64,000 bases of DNA from Pollenia angustigena (Eukaryota; Arthropoda; Insecta; Diptera; Polleniidae), in assembly GCA_930367215.1 (NCBI GenBank), contig OV884058.1, forward strand, positions 171,908,478 through 171,972,477. Reading direction: 5' to 3'. Positions within the stretch are counted from its first letter, which is position 1, and each line of letters opens with the position of its first letter. The notes beneath the pieces are model-generated. The model searched no databases. It was given only the letters and a program-made list of their open reading frames with translations, and had not been told where the DNA came from. Below, in pieces: positions 22,326 to 34,080 of the stretch. Position numbers and translations under genes: made by a program.

Positions 22326-23937
22326 AACGTCTGAACACTCCTAACTTTTAGTTTTAAGATTTTAAATTTTAGGCCTCTTAAGGCAGATTTAGTAAATTAA
22401 TATTAAAGTACTAGTCCGTGAATTTTGAATTTCCCACCTTATAGTTAAAAAAGTAACACTGCTCTTGTCAACAGGCATCTGTTAGGAAACTCCTGCCAAA
22501 ATTTTATTAATCTGTGTTTGCAACAGCCATTAATAGTAGACTACCTCTTGATTTGCTCATTAAGCATTATACAGCAAAAATCCATGAACTAGTCTACGTA
22601 TTGCCCTATCATCTGCCTTATTTTCCGAACTTAGCCTTTGAATTTCACTATTTCTAGTTTCTAACTCTGAAACAATGGCTCGGCAGAAAGTGTTTTGACT
22701 GCAAAGATAAATCATCTCACAAACAAATTGCTATTTTGAAGACCTGACAAATCTTATTTTTTGGAAGGGACATAAAAACGTTGGAAAAAGTGTTAAGAGC
22801 TTAAAGAAACTATATTGAAAAATAAAAAATTTTTTTTTCAAAAATCCTCTGTTTCATTTAAAAAGACACAGGGTTAAACAAATGTTAGTATAATATTTAA
22901 GGAAATGCGTAGATCCTTTAATAAAAAGCTTTTCCTTTAACTAAAATCCCATTTTTGCACAGCAAATTTTTTCCCCAATTGTTGCTTTATTTATAAAGGA
23001 GAGAGAGAGAGAGAGAAATAAATAGAAAGGGGAGAAAAGTATAATGTAAAAGTCTCACTTTTAATTCATTCTATTTTCTCAAAACATTTTATTTAAACTC
23101 TGTCTTATTTATTCTTTATCCCACTGTCTATAAATTACACGTTTTAGAATTAACATTTTATATGTATATTTTCCACAGTACATGTTTCCTAATTATGTAA
23201 ACTACATGTCTAATTCCAATACGCATAACATGGTAGTTGTTGCATTTAGAATTCTAATATGTCCAAGTGGCATCACTTAAATGGCGCTGCACTCAAATTG
23301 TTGCAAGTTCGTAAGTGGAGTTCTATAAATACTTGGATGTGCATTTGAGTCATATAACAGCCGTATCAAAGTCCAATAATTAACATGCATTCCTTTATTT
23401 AGCATGCATTTTTTTTAAAGCATGTAAAATACTAATTTTTAAGTGGGACTAGAATGGAAGCGATTTGCGATTTAACGGCCGTAACGTTATGACGACTTAT
23501 TTTAATAAGTAAAACTTAAAATAAACCGTTTCTATTTTCCATTATTTTTCTTTTATTTTTTTCTTTTTTTTGGTTCCTTTTTTATTCCCAATTCTTTTTT
23601 TTTTCTTCACCATATTTAAACTAACCGCCATTGAAATAGTTAAATCAAATAATTTAATTTGAAAAACATTTTAATTATAAACATTTAACGTTGTATTTAA
23701 TTTAATTTTTGTTAAGCTAAATGTGCTCTAAAGTAAAAAAAAAAAAACTATTCAAATAAATAATTATTTAATGCCATACTATTTAAGTGTTTTAACTTAC
23801 AGGGAGTCACAAAATTATTGGGACAAACATAATAAGTTATTTATTGCATTGGAGCACAAACTCATTCATTAATATTGACTAGTGTTTGTGATCGAACTTC
23901 CACCATAAATATTTATGTAAATTTGAAGAAAACATGC
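22326..23937. other. No gene seen; (GA)n microsatellite at 22997
   Basis: Contains a short GA run at 22997-23015 and poly-T-rich stretches near 23540-23600. No coding region or mobile element was recognised. Confidence 0.4.
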
Positions 23938-25785
23938 ACATTAGGGTGTCCCAAAATTTTTTTTTGTCAGAGGCTCAAGCATAATTTGAGAGCTTATAGG
24001 TTCCAGTATTTTAGATTTTTAGGAAGAGGTATAGAGGTCGCGCAAATCAAGTCTTTGTTAAAAATCTGGTTTTTCGGCCTTTTTTTCAAACTTGACTCAT
24101 AACTTTGTCAATAACCACGTTCATTTAATTTTTTTACCGAATATTTCTAAAGAAAATTTTCCAAACTTTATTTCCATATGCAAAAACTTTAAGTTCCGGC
24201 AATATTTTTGTCCATTACGATTCCACATATTAAGTTCTTTTGTAATTTTTTAACAAATTCTGTAAAAAACGGTTTATTACTTTTCAAATGTATATGAAAG
24301 GTATAAAAACTAGTGACGCGATTTTGAATACCGATAAGTTCTAAACAATTAAGGAAAACAAAAATGGAATTTTGTCCTACAGTTTCCGAGTTACACTATT
24401 TTGATAGTTTGTACCTTAAAAATGGTGATACTCTTTTCGTTATAATTATTGTATATTTTCATTAATTTTTATAGTAACGTTTTAACTGTCATTTACTTCT
24501 GACATTTATTGATCTAAACCGTTACACGCTGTCATTTTCACTTTCTATTTTGTGTGTGCTCCAGGAGCTATCAGTCGGGCTCGCTGGATAATGAAAATTG
24601 TCTATTCTTTGAAAATATGCATTTTCCGAAACCAGTTGCATTCTTATATAGACAAATCAACAGTTGATGCCTTGCTTGAATTTAGTTCATTTATTTAAAG
24701 AATAAATATCAAATATTGGTACCTCTGCCAGTGCCCTCGATACGCTCCTCTCAATGATCTGAGCCTATTAAAGGAATTTAATAGTTATAAAATTATTAAT
24801 AAAGCAGTTGCAAAAGCCTCGCTTTAACTTTTCTAGGTCATCGGTGGTACTTTACTCCGAAATTGGCTGCCCCAGCGTTTTTTGATAAACGTATCGACAC
24901 CAAAACTTAGCACTTAATGACAAAAAAAACTTGCAGATACTCCATGCAGCGATTACGAATAGCAAATGTAACTTTAACAGAAGAAAACTTTAGAAATAAA
25001 GAAATTCAATAATTCATTTCAAAAGCCAGTCTAACTTTTTTTGAAGCTTGCAATATTTCTATCGATTTTTTAAAAATAGATCCAGAGAATTGGAAAGCCA
25101 ACAAGTCATTTCAAAAGGCAAAGAAAAAAGTTCAACAATTACAAGTAGTAAATGATGTGTCACAACTTCTGAAACTGATTACCAGAATTTATTGCAAGGT
25201 ATATAACTACATCGCAAGAACCGCAATAAATGATTTTTCACAGAGCAAAAGAAAAGTTTTTTTTTTTTTTGTTGATTGGGTAACATTGGTGAACTGGCAA
25301 ACAGCTTATAATAACAAATACTGGGTATAAAGAAAAAAACGGGTATAACTCAGGAACGGTAAGAACAAATTTAAAAATTGTTTATTCATATTAATAAGAA
25401 TTAATTTGTTTTTCAAACTGCATCATTATTTTTTTTTGTTTTTATTTAAACTTAAAAAGTTGTAAAGCGTTATTACAAATTTTTTTTTTTAAATTACGAA
25501 AAATTGTAATTGAGGGTATCTAAATGAATAAAGCTTGGATATTTTTCTTTAAAACTGTTTCCTCAGCAGTGAAGAAACTCGTGGTATTAACCAAGTTATG
25601 AGTAAAGTTAAAAAAAGGCCGAAAACTCCGTTTTTTTATGAAAACTCCATTTGCGCGACCACTAAACCTATTCCGAAAATTCTTAAAAAAAAACCAAAAA
25701 TACTTTACCCTATAAGCTTTTAAATTTTAATTGAGCACCTATGAAGATCAAAAAGAAAAAATTTTTTGGGACCCCCTAATGCACA
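23938..25785. mobile_element. Long-TIR DNA transposon, about 1.85 kb, superfamily uncertain
   Basis: The left arm (about 23938-24180) starts CATTAGGGTGTCCCAAAATT. The right arm (about 25540-25785) ends TTTTGGGACCCCCTAATG. Inside the arms, GAGCTTATAG...TCGCGCAAAT and GGCCTTTTTTTCAAACTTGA...CTCATAACTT recur inverted, so the terminal repeats are about 230 bp long and diverged. A decayed transposase-like frame lies between them. The superfamily cannot be set from the ends. Confidence 0.65.
24500..25215 (+). pseudogene. Decayed transposase-like gene within the long-TIR element
   Basis: Broken frames include RWYFTPKLAAPAFFDKRIDT (about 24838-24898). After stops comes ASLTFFEACNISIDFLKIDP then ENWKANKSFQKA...VQQLQVVNDVS (about 25025-25160). 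The two blocks, W-Y-x(3)-L-x-A-x-A-F-F-D and K-x-L-x-V-V-N-D, resemble a protein family often seen next to insect DNA transposons. I cannot name the family confidently. Several stops make it non-functional. Its position between the long TIRs suggests it is the element's own former gene. Confidence 0.5.
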
Positions 25786-25795
25786 TGTATAAGTA

Positions 25796-26688
25796 TCGGG
25801 TGATTTTTTTATCTATTATCTTTTTGGCATCACTGGTTTAAACAGCTGACGCACGTTTCGTGTTTTTTTTTCACTGTCAAACATCTTCAGTTTGGTCTAT
25901 AATTTAACCATGAATCGTCTTACAAACGAACAACGCTTGCAAATTATTGAAATTTATTATCAAAATGCGTGCTCTGTTAAGAAAGTTCATCGCGCGCTTC
26001 TTCCATTATATGGTCAGTTTAATCTACCCACTGAAGCGGCTATGCGGGCTATTATGACTAGATTTAGTACCAAATTTACATTGTTGGACATTAAACCACC
26101 AACACGCTTACGTAGAGTGCGAAGTGAAGAAAATATCGCAGCTGTATCGGCCAGTGTTAATGATGACCATCACTTATCGATTCGTCGACGTTCGCAGCAA
26201 TTGGGCCTCTGTTACTCCAACTTTATTTTGCCCAAAATGCAAGAGCTTGACTTGCATGACATGTGGTTTCAACAAGACGGTGCCACATGCCACACAGCAC
26301 GCTTAACAATGGACATTTTATTTCACGTTCGGGACCGGTCAATTGGCCGCCTAGATCGTGCGATTTAACGCCTTTAGACTATTTTTTGTGGGGCTATGTT
26401 AAAGTTGATGTCTATACACACATGCCCGCTTCAATTGACGCATTGGAAGACAACATTGAAGCATTTATTCATGAGATACCGGCCGAAATGTTGGAAAGAG
26501 TATTCCAAAATTGAACTAAGCGTATGGACCATTTGAGGCGCAGTTACGGTCAACATTTGCATGAAATAATGTTCAAACATTAAATTATATGGACCGTACT
26601 ATCGGTTCATATAAAGATTTCATGCATTTTTCTGAATTTTATTTGTTTTTTTTTTAACTTGCCTATAGCTTTAAAAAAAATCACCGGA
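25796..26688 (+). mobile_element. Tc1/mariner-superfamily element, copy 1 (deleted)
   Basis: Ends TCGGGTGATTTTTTT (25796) and AAAAAAAATCACCGGA (to 26688) form short TIRs, with TA on each side as the target duplication. It encloses one transposase gene with an internal deletion. The second copy at 44838-45870 has the same ends and orientation-specific features. Confidence 0.85.
25910..26583 (+). pseudogene. Mariner-type transposase, internally deleted
   Basis: ATG at 25910 begins MNRLTNEQRLQIIEIYYQNA, the N-terminal helix-turn-helix. The reading continues SIRRRSQQLGLCYSN and then jumps to FILPKMQELDLHDMWFQQDG, which holds the second catalytic Asp. A frameshift follows near 26335. The third block, SCDLTPLDYFLWGYVK, and the end ...HLHEIMFKH lie in the next frame, with one in-frame stop. 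The segment that should hold the first catalytic Asp (usual FSDEAHF and NKQNCR blocks) is missing. It is therefore a transposase relic of IS630/Tc1/mariner type, not active. Confidence 0.9.
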
Positions 26689-26699
26689 TACAAATGAAT

Positions 26700-27005
26700 T
26701 TACATGTTTCGATTATTTATTTTTTTAAGTCTTAGTGGATCGATTTGGCGAGGAACCACCCGCCGGTCCACATGTTATCTTCCACTCAAGTCCGTGAATG
26801 TTTCATTTTATTTTCTAAGTACAATAATATAAAAAAAATCAGAAAGTACCAATTGAAAAACAAAAAAAAAACCAAGAAGTCTCATCTTACAGTTGCTCAA
26901 TCACTCTGGACTCTGCATCTTAAATTTTGTATAAATCGGTTCGGTATTAATAAAAATTTAGAAAATACCAGTTAAAGAACAAAAAAGTACCAAAAAGATT
27001 CCACT
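26700..27005. repeat. Dispersed repeat with two ~104-bp internal units
   Basis: CAGAAAGTACCAATTGAAAA then ACCAAGAAGTCTCATCTTAC (26840) recurs diverged as AGAAAATACCAGTTAAAGAA then GTACCAAAAAGATTCCACTG (26958). The open frame 26745-26975 runs through this repeat and is not a gene. Confidence 0.5.
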
Positions 27006-27129
27006 GTTACAAAAAAATCTGTCAAATAATTCGTGGAAGTAATTGATATTTTTCAAGATGCCGAGTAAAAGTGTTAAAAGTGAGTTAATTGATTATTTAA
27101 TTTAAAACGAAGTGAATGGTGTCCTTTTA

Positions 27130-27234
27130 TCATAATATTACACTAGAAAAAGTTACCTCAAAATGGCGATTGTCTGCCAAAAAGTCGAGTATTTTATTAA
27201 CTTCAGCTTCTGTCCATTTTTTTTTTGACCCCAT
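27130..27234 (-). pseudogene. Myb/SANT-like N-terminal fragment
   Basis: The minus-strand frame reads MGSKKKWTEAEVNKILDFLA then DNRHFE and stops after 34 codons. KxxWTxAEVxxxLDFL is the start of the Myb/SANT-like domain carried by several insect DNA transposons and by some host factors. It is too short to classify. It could be the second protein of a Harbinger-like element. Confidence 0.4.
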
Positions 27235-27675
27235 TTCTTTTGATTAATTATTTTTTAATAACCTTTTTAATTGCACACATTCTTAATATGAATTTTTCTT
27301 TTTGAAAGATTAAATGAGAAAGAAGTTATTTTTGAAATGTTGTAAGTATAAAAAATAATTTTTAAAATCAGAGTTGTACAATTCAAGAGTTTATAAAAAG
27401 AGATGCAATTTTTCGTACTTTGTATTAAAACTTAACAATTTTTTATGAATGGCAACATCATTTCGTTTGACGTTTAAAGCGGAAAATTACATCTTTTTAT
27501 TCTGATTTTTTTACACTTGGTTATAGATAGTTTGATAAAAATGTAACTTTTGGTGGAATTTTTTTTGTTGTAACAAAAATTACATTTTTCCACTTTTCCA
27601 TTTTTCCAACAAATAAAAAAACTGAAATGAATACCCTTTATGTGCTTTTCAAATGTGAAAAAATAAATTATTGCT

Positions 27676-27780
27676 AGATGAGTGCGGATTACCTTCGCAA
27701 AATAGAATCAAATGAGACATTGTGAAAACCAAATTTCTTTAATCTCCAGTTTTTCGTTGGGAAAAGATTAGTCGGTTAAA
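27676..27780 (-). mobile_element. Partial inverted copy of the 6390-6729 MITE
   Basis: Reverse complement gives TCTTTTCCCAACGAAAAACT then AGATTAAAGAAATTTGGTTT and ATGTCTCATTTG, matching 6415-6500. Termini are not preserved. Confidence 0.65.
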
Positions 27781-28262
27781 AAGAACACAGCCTTTAGAGT
27801 TAAAAAAACACAAGTCCCTTTTTTATAAGCTTTAAGGATTTTGCCGAAACTTTGGATCTTCATATTTTGAAAAGGGACTTTTGAAGAACACACTTAATTG
27901 TTGCATTCCAAACTTCAAACCAAACAACATCTAAACGAAAAATTAGTTTCAATAATTTTCTGCCAAGCTGTACACATAAATACGATCGTATTTATATATT
28001 CATCCTATATTAGGCAATATTTTATACTCGTATCTTTTGTATTATGAAACTATTTCACTAGTTAAATACACCATAATTAGAAGAGAACACGTGTTCATTA
28101 AACACTTTTGATGACAATCAACAAAATTAACTTGGAATACAATTAAATAGTTTTATACTTAAGATTTCAATTGCAGGAATAAAAACAAAAAATTAACAGA
28201 ACAAACTAAATCAGTGCAGATTCCTTTGATAGACACGTGTCTGTCTTCAGTTTTTATTTTTA

Positions 28263-28294
<32 letters not shown>

Positions 28295-29439
28295 AAAAAA
28301 CGCAAATTTCAAGAAATAACAACAAAAACAACAACACGGCAGCAACAGGAATAACAAAAAAGCCACCAACCAGACCATATTGAGATGAAGACAAAACCAA
28401 CAACCAACAGAATTGTGCAACATTAATGAAACGTCACTATAAAAGGATAAAAATGTGTTGTTGTTTTTTCTTGATTCTTTGTGTTTTTGCCATTATGTAC
28501 TTTTTGTTGTTGATGTTGTTGTTTTTGTTAAGTGATATTACAAAATTCCTGCAACATGTAATAATGATGACCACTTAAACTGAGGAGGACGACACATAAC
28601 ACAGTGTTGTAATCAATATCGGTTACTTTTAAATACTCATTTTGTTTAAAACAAGAACTTTGTATCATATTTAAAATATCTTCTTCGACTTTGAAATTGT
28701 TTCTTTTCTCTTTATTTTGAATTATAAAGAATTTTTTCCAAAGTTACAAGATCTCCCGAGATTTGCAAATAATGAGTCAAAAGAATTGAAGAAGAAACGA
28801 TAAAAAAAAGTCTTAATATTTTTACTTTATGGTTAAATTAGGTTTTAGTTAAAACTTTTTATTATAAATAGAATTAAGAAAAGTTTATACAGAGAAAAAG
28901 GATTGATTGTTCGTTGTATAGAGATGTTGAAATGTGTTGAAACATTTTTATTTATTAAATGAGAGACCTCCCAGGAGGTATGTTTAACAAGTTTTTCTTC
29001 TTTTTTTTGTTACTAAAGATTGTTTAATTTTGGTGAGTAGCACTTGAGAGTAAATTTTAAAAGGAATATTCTATTAGTTAATGAGACTTCTTTAATGATT
29101 CGCAGGAAATTTATTGAAACTAATATAAAAGGTGTGGTGGGTTCACTTACTTACTGGCAGAAACTTTTTCTCCCAATTGCTCAATAAAATAATAAAGTTA
29201 GTGAATGCTTTACAAGCAAAAACCAGCAAGTTAGGCATATCGACACAATATAGCTGTAAGATACGAGATGCTTTCTATTTTGCTGAATTCAATTGTTTTT
29301 AAATTTTAGAAAAAAAAAATATTAATTTTTATATTTGTATGATCCTGAGTACATCTAAAACTTTTTAATGTGATTAAATTTTCATATTGTAAGTCTTTAA
29401 TGTTTATGTGGTACATTATTGTATTTATTTTATTGTTTT
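27781..29439. other. No gene seen; poly-T and GTT microsatellites
   Basis: A run of about 35 T lies at 28257-28290, with an adjacent run of short A tracts. (GTT)-rich DNA lies at 28455-28530 and CAACAA-rich DNA at 28320-28400. No exon or element was recognised. Confidence 0.4.
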
Positions 29440-29545
29440 TATAATTTTTAAATAGACAATCCCTTGAAAAAGTCGACAAACAATCGACGAAACGTCGGGA
29501 ACAAAATATTGTAATTAAAAATTGAATTTTATTTACATTGAAGAA
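29440..29545 (+). repeat. Relic of a Penelope-like 3' end with hammerhead-like fold
   Basis: CCCTTGAAAAAGTCGACAAA then CAATCGACGAAACGTCGGG can form GTCGA/TCGAC plus an outer TCCC/GGGA pairing. The layout is CTnGA-stem-GAAAC, as at the 3' end of the element at 57600-59214. The following AAAATATTGTAATTAAAAATT also resembles that element's tail. No coding part remains nearby. Confidence 0.4.
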
Positions 29546-29667
29546 ATTTAGGCCCTATTAGCTTGACAAAAATAATATTCATAAATTCATCACTCTGGCC
29601 AAAGAAACAACTACAACAATAACTACAACAATAAAATATTTTATGTTATTGATAAACTTTTGAAATT

Positions 29668-29960
29668 CTTTTAATTAGGCTTGAGTTCATCAAATTTAAT
29701 TTTCATTAAATTATTTTCACTTGAGGGAAGGAATTTTTACAACTTGTAATTTTTATTAAAATTTATTGGTAATTTTTCCTGGCTGAGCTGGGATTCGAAC
29801 CGGGTTGATCTTTACATGTTTCAAGAATCACCACATTGTGTCGTCGGAAGATCTTTTGAGTTCTACCCATTGCTGTAATCATAACGTTTACAGCAAATTT
29901 CGAAACACCAGTACTACTACATCAAAAATTAAAAATTAACAGTTCAACTAAAAATCATAA
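29668..29960. repeat. Second copy of the tRNA-like-core repeat
   Basis: The left arm TTAATTAGGCTTGAGTTCATC then AATTTAATTTTCATTAAATT matches 3485-3530. The minus strand of the core contains GGTTCGAATCC (29789-29799), an exact tRNA B-box/T-loop, with CCCAGCTCAGCCA following. ACATGTAAAGATCAACCC aligns with ACATGTCATGGTAACC of copy 1. A clear inverted right arm was not found here. This supports a tRNA-derived repeat family. Confidence 0.55.
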
Positions 29961-30001
29961 TTGTTATTGATAAACTTTAAATTTGAAATTATGAAAATTA
30001 T

Positions 30002-30140
30002 CAGCCAGTTCATCGATTTGGAACGTTAACGTTCGCATAGAAAATTACATTTAAAACAAAAACAAATTTAAGAATTTTGTTTTTGTTTTAAATGTAATTT
30101 TCTATGCGAATGTTCACGTTCGATATCGTTGAACAGGCTG
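30002..30140. mobile_element. Near-palindromic MITE, 139 bp, copy 1
   Basis: Ends CAGCCAGTTCATCG and CGTTGAACAGGCTG. The arms contain AACGTTAACGTTCGCATAGA then AAATTACATTTAAAACAAAA and its complement, meeting with almost no loop. TAT lies on both sides, a possible 3-bp duplication. Same family as 31438-31575. Confidence 0.75.
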
Positions 30141-30316
30141 TATTTTTATTCATATCTAATTTTTTTTAAAAAACATGTTGTGGTGAAATAAATCTTGCTA
30201 GTAAAAATTTTGCCTATAGAATTTTTCAAAAAATTTTTGTTTCTCAAATTTGTACGCCCTTTTTTCAATCTCTGCTTTTCGACTACGTGAACTCTTACTA
30301 CACTGATAGAAAAGGC

Positions 30317-31178
30317 GGCGGCATGAAATAACCCCCCAAAATATAACCCCCCAAAAAAATAATGAAATAACCCCCAAAGTGTGGGGCCTTATTTCATATG
30401 CAGGAAAGCCCCAATTTTGAAAATGAAATTAGCCCCCAACGAAATGAAATAACGCCCCAAACATAAATGAAATAATTCCCTAATTTTTGGGGGCTTATTT
30501 CATATGAAATAAAACCTCAATTTCTGAATTGAAATAAAGGCCCAATATATTAAATACAATTAATTATACAGTTTTACTTTAAAGAATCACGCGATATATA
30601 TCATGGTATGATAAATCAAACACAAGCTTCGCCAACTAAAGCTTCTCTGCATATCCGGCCTTCGGCCGGGCGCAATGACTTTTTTCTCTATGGTATAACA
30701 AACACCGGCTTCGCTAGCTAAAGCTTCTCTGCATAGCGCCAGGATTTTCTCCTCTGTAGTATAAAAATACCGACTCGACCCGGCTACGCAGAGATGCTTT
30801 TGTTAGCGAAGCCGGTGTTTGGTATACCATATAGAAGAAAACCAGCCGAAGGCCGGCTATGCAGGGCAGCTTTTTTTTATCGAAGCCGGTGTTCTGTATA
30901 CCAAAGTGGATAAATCCTTGCGCCCAAAAACGTTTTCATTATAAATTTGAAAATGAAATAATCCCCCAAAAAATATATTGGGGCTTTATTTCATAATGAT
31001 TTTTTGGGGGATAATTTCATTTGAAATAATACCCCAATTAAAAAAAATGAAATAACACCCCAAACAAAATGAAATAACCCCCCAAAAATCGTTTTTGTTG
31101 TTCTCTGTACAAACTTTTGGGGGGTTATTTCATTATTTTTTTGGGGGGTTATATTTTGGGGGTTTATTTAATGCCGCC
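30317..31178. mobile_element. Foldback element with a perfect 9-bp target duplication
   Basis: The long terminal inverted repeats start GGCGGCATGAAATAACCCCC and end GGGGGTTTATTTAATGCCGCC. They are built from short tandem motifs (TGAAATAACCCCCCAAA in several variants). AGAAAAGGC (30308-30316 and 31179-31187) is duplicated exactly at both sides. The centre (about 30600-30910) is GC-richer and itself inverted: CCGGCTTCGCTAGCTAAAGC, TTCTCTGCATA and CGGCCTTCGGCCG motifs in both orientations. No protein frame. A 9-bp duplication with repeat-built TIRs matches foldback or Mutator-like behaviour. Family placement is inference. Confidence 0.8.
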
Positions 31179-31189
31179 AGAAAAGGCGT

Positions 31190-31437
31190 CATAACGCTGA
31201 TGTATTTTAGCATCAGTACTATAACAAGTGTTTCGTTTTTGACCCCATGACACTTTTCATCATTGTAGTGCCAGCCTTAACATCGCTTGGCCAAACTGTC
31301 ATCAGTGTCAAAAGTTGAAATTATGTAATCAATGGGATGACACATCGGCATCACAAAAATGAAGAATCGGAGTAAGTTAAATAAAAAAATGTCATCAGTG
31401 CGATGGCTTAGTAACATCGGAGAAAGGACTCAATTTA
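31190..31437. other. Unclassified sequence rich in ATCAGTG/CATCAG motifs
   Basis: Short motifs such as TCATCAGTG, GCATCAGTACT and TGACACATCGGCATCAC recur. This looks like part of an older repeat that hosts the MITE at 31438, but ends were not defined. Confidence 0.35.
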
Positions 31438-31575
31438 CAGCCAATCCCATGATGTCACACGTTAACGTTCGCATAGAAAATTACATTTAAAACAAAAACA
31501 AATTCTAAAATTTGTTTTTGTTTTAAATGTTATTTTCTATGCGAACGTTAACGTGTGACATCGTGGGACAGGGTG
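31438..31575. mobile_element. Near-palindromic MITE, 138 bp, copy 2
   Basis: The arms ATGTCACACGTTAACGTTCG then CATAGAAAATTACATTTAAA and their complement meet at AAATTCTAAAATTT. TTA flanks both ends (31435-31437, 31576-31578). Interior matches copy 1 at 30002-30140. Confidence 0.75.
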
Positions 31576-31889
31576 TTAATGACAACAAATTGACAGTTGT
31601 CATTAAATTGAATCATTGGGTCTGACTTAAGTCAAAGGAGAGAATATTAATATTTACTTACTCACCCGTTACACATGTTTGTTTTACTTTTGTTGTATTC
31701 CCTCTTTGTTTACAGAAGGCAGCATGCCCGATATGGTTTTCGTAATCATTCTACTTTGAAAATAGAATATGGGAATTTATGTTTCTTATTTTACTTTTTC
31801 AACATGAAAATAATGTTAATGTATCACTTTAGTTACAGCTGAGATGACGGATAAAATATGACAAAATTTTCTGATGGCGTTCGTCATTG

Positions 31890-34080
31890 AATTATTATTA
31901 TTATTATTATTATTATTTATTTAATTGAATTGCTCCATACACAAGACTTACGAGTCTTATTTTGCAGTATGGAACTGAGAATATGTATAATTATAAATCA
32001 TTTATTAATTAACAACTTAATATCTAATTACAGTTTAAAATATATAAAGCAAAATCAATTAAAATCAAACAATATTTAAATAATTTAATCATATGTACTT
32101 AAATCTCAAATAATAATGTTTCAAATTGTTATGTTGAAAACAGTTTAAAAATACTTTCTTTAAACTTTCGTGCGTTACTTAAAAGTTGAAAACTATGGGG
32201 TATAGAATTCCAGAGAGAAATTGAGAATATGTAGAAATGCCACTCCGAAATTAAACTTTTGTATCTAAACGATCTAATTCTTTTTCCCCTGCTTATATCT
32301 GAAATACAAAGTTTGCCGTACAGATGATCAGGTTTGTGGGTATATATTATCTTATGTAAAAAAATTAATACTCTCATGCTCAGTATATTATCTAAAGAAA
32401 GGCCATATAACCGAGATGAAAACAAGGATATACTAGAACGCCTATTAAGTCCATACACGTAACGGACTATGTTATTAAATGCAACTTTTAATTTTGCTTT
32501 ACTAATTGTATCACATTTAGCAAATAGCTCACAACCATATAATAAAATGGGCATCAGATAAGTTTTGGCAAGCAGTATTCTTATTTTTAGAGGTGTACAA
32601 TGCTGGGTCCGCCAAAGAGTTCTAATCATAGAAAAGGTGCGACCACAAGCATAGTTAATGTGGTTCGACCACGTAAGAGTATCATTAAAAAATATTCCGA
32701 GATTCTTAGCAGATTTGACTATTTCAATTTGTTGGTTATTTATAAATATATTTGGAATAATATTCTGTTTGTTAAGTCGCCTCTGAATAACTATGCATTT
32801 AGATTTTTTAGGATTTATTTCCAAACCATTTGCCGTTGCCCACGTATAAATATGCTGAAGTTGCTGATTAATAGTGATAATACACTGGTCAATTAATGCA
32901 TTTCTACAACTGGTATAAAGTTGAACGTCATCCGCGTACATTCTAACATTACAATTTGTTAGGACGGCTGGGAGGTCATTAGAGTAAAGTGAGAATAGAA
33001 GTGGCCCAACAATGGACCCCTGTGGTACCTCTCTTGTTACAGGCAGTGCCCTGGACTTCTGGATTCCAGTTTCAACATACTGATATCTGTTACTCAAGTA
33101 TGTTGACAATAAATGAATAGCGGTCGAAGAGAAGTTAAAAAAATTACTGAGCTTGTAGCAAAGAATGTTGTGATCCACGGTATCAAACGCTTTTGAATGA
33201 TCCAAAAGTATTAAAAAAGTAGTCTCACCATCATCAAGTTTCTTTCTAATCTCCTCCGTAACATCAACTAAGGCTGTTATGCAGCTGTTGTTCTTTCTAA
33301 ATCCAGATTGACGATCTGTTAGCAAGTTATTGTTATCCAAGAAACAGGTTATCTGGTTATGCATAATACGTTCAAATACTTTTGATAGAAATGGAAGAAT
33401 GGCTATTGGTCTAAAATCGGAACCAGTTTTGGGTATTGGAACGATTTTAGCTATTTTCCAATTCGAGGGAAAGTAACTTGAGGTTAAAATTTTATTAAAG
33501 AAAAATGTGATTATCGGAAGAAGTTGAGGTAAAAGAATTTTCAGAAATTTTGGATTAATCCCGTCCGCTCCTATGGAGTTGGATTTTATAGACAAAAGGC
33601 TAGATAAAACATCACATTGGTCTACTGCAGCAAAAGAAAAAAAAAGAGTCGGTATTGTTGTTCGAATGATAATTGTTATAATAATTTTGATCCGCCTGAA
33701 CAATGGGGATATTTAAAAACTTTTTATTGATTGCATCGGCATCAATTGAACATGGTTCTCGGTTTGTAGATTTACCGATACCAACTTCGCGTATTGTTTG
33801 CCATGTTCTTTTGGAGCCAATAGCGAAAGAAAACTTTTCAGCATAAAAAACGGATTTGGCCGTTTTAATCATTTTATTTGTTTTTCTTTTAGCGGTCAGA
33901 TAATCCTCATATAACGTTGTAGTCTTAAATCTTTTCCAACGTGCATACGCCAAATCTCTTTGCTTGATGTAACCCTTAATTTCCGAAGAAAACCATGGAA
34001 TTGATATCACTTTTTGCCTCATTGATGCCATTTGTAATAACATTGTCTGATGTTAGGGCATCATCAATGTAAATATGCAT
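31890..34080 (-). pseudogene. Non-LTR retrotransposon family A, copy 1 (ORF2, one frameshift)
   Basis: The minus-strand open frame 33703-32129 (524 codons) holds a full RT core: GADGINPKFLK, DFRPIAILPFLSKVFERI, RQSGFRKNNSC, LILLDHSKAFDTVDH (first Asp), VPQGSIVGPLLFSLYSNDL, and RMYADDVQLY (about residues 255-263). A thumb/C-terminal part with LLYGCELFAKCD and an ISLWNSIP ending follows. The upstream frame 34043-33612 (WFSSEIKGYIKQRDLAYARW...KRTWQTIREVG) is the linker that precedes RT, so a frameshift lies near 33640. The endonuclease is missing (5' truncation near 34080). The 3' end is an (AAT)n tail on the minus strand, at 31895-31925. CR1/L2/Jockey group; clade not resolved. REVPQGS replaces the usual RGVPQGS. 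Confidence 0.9.
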
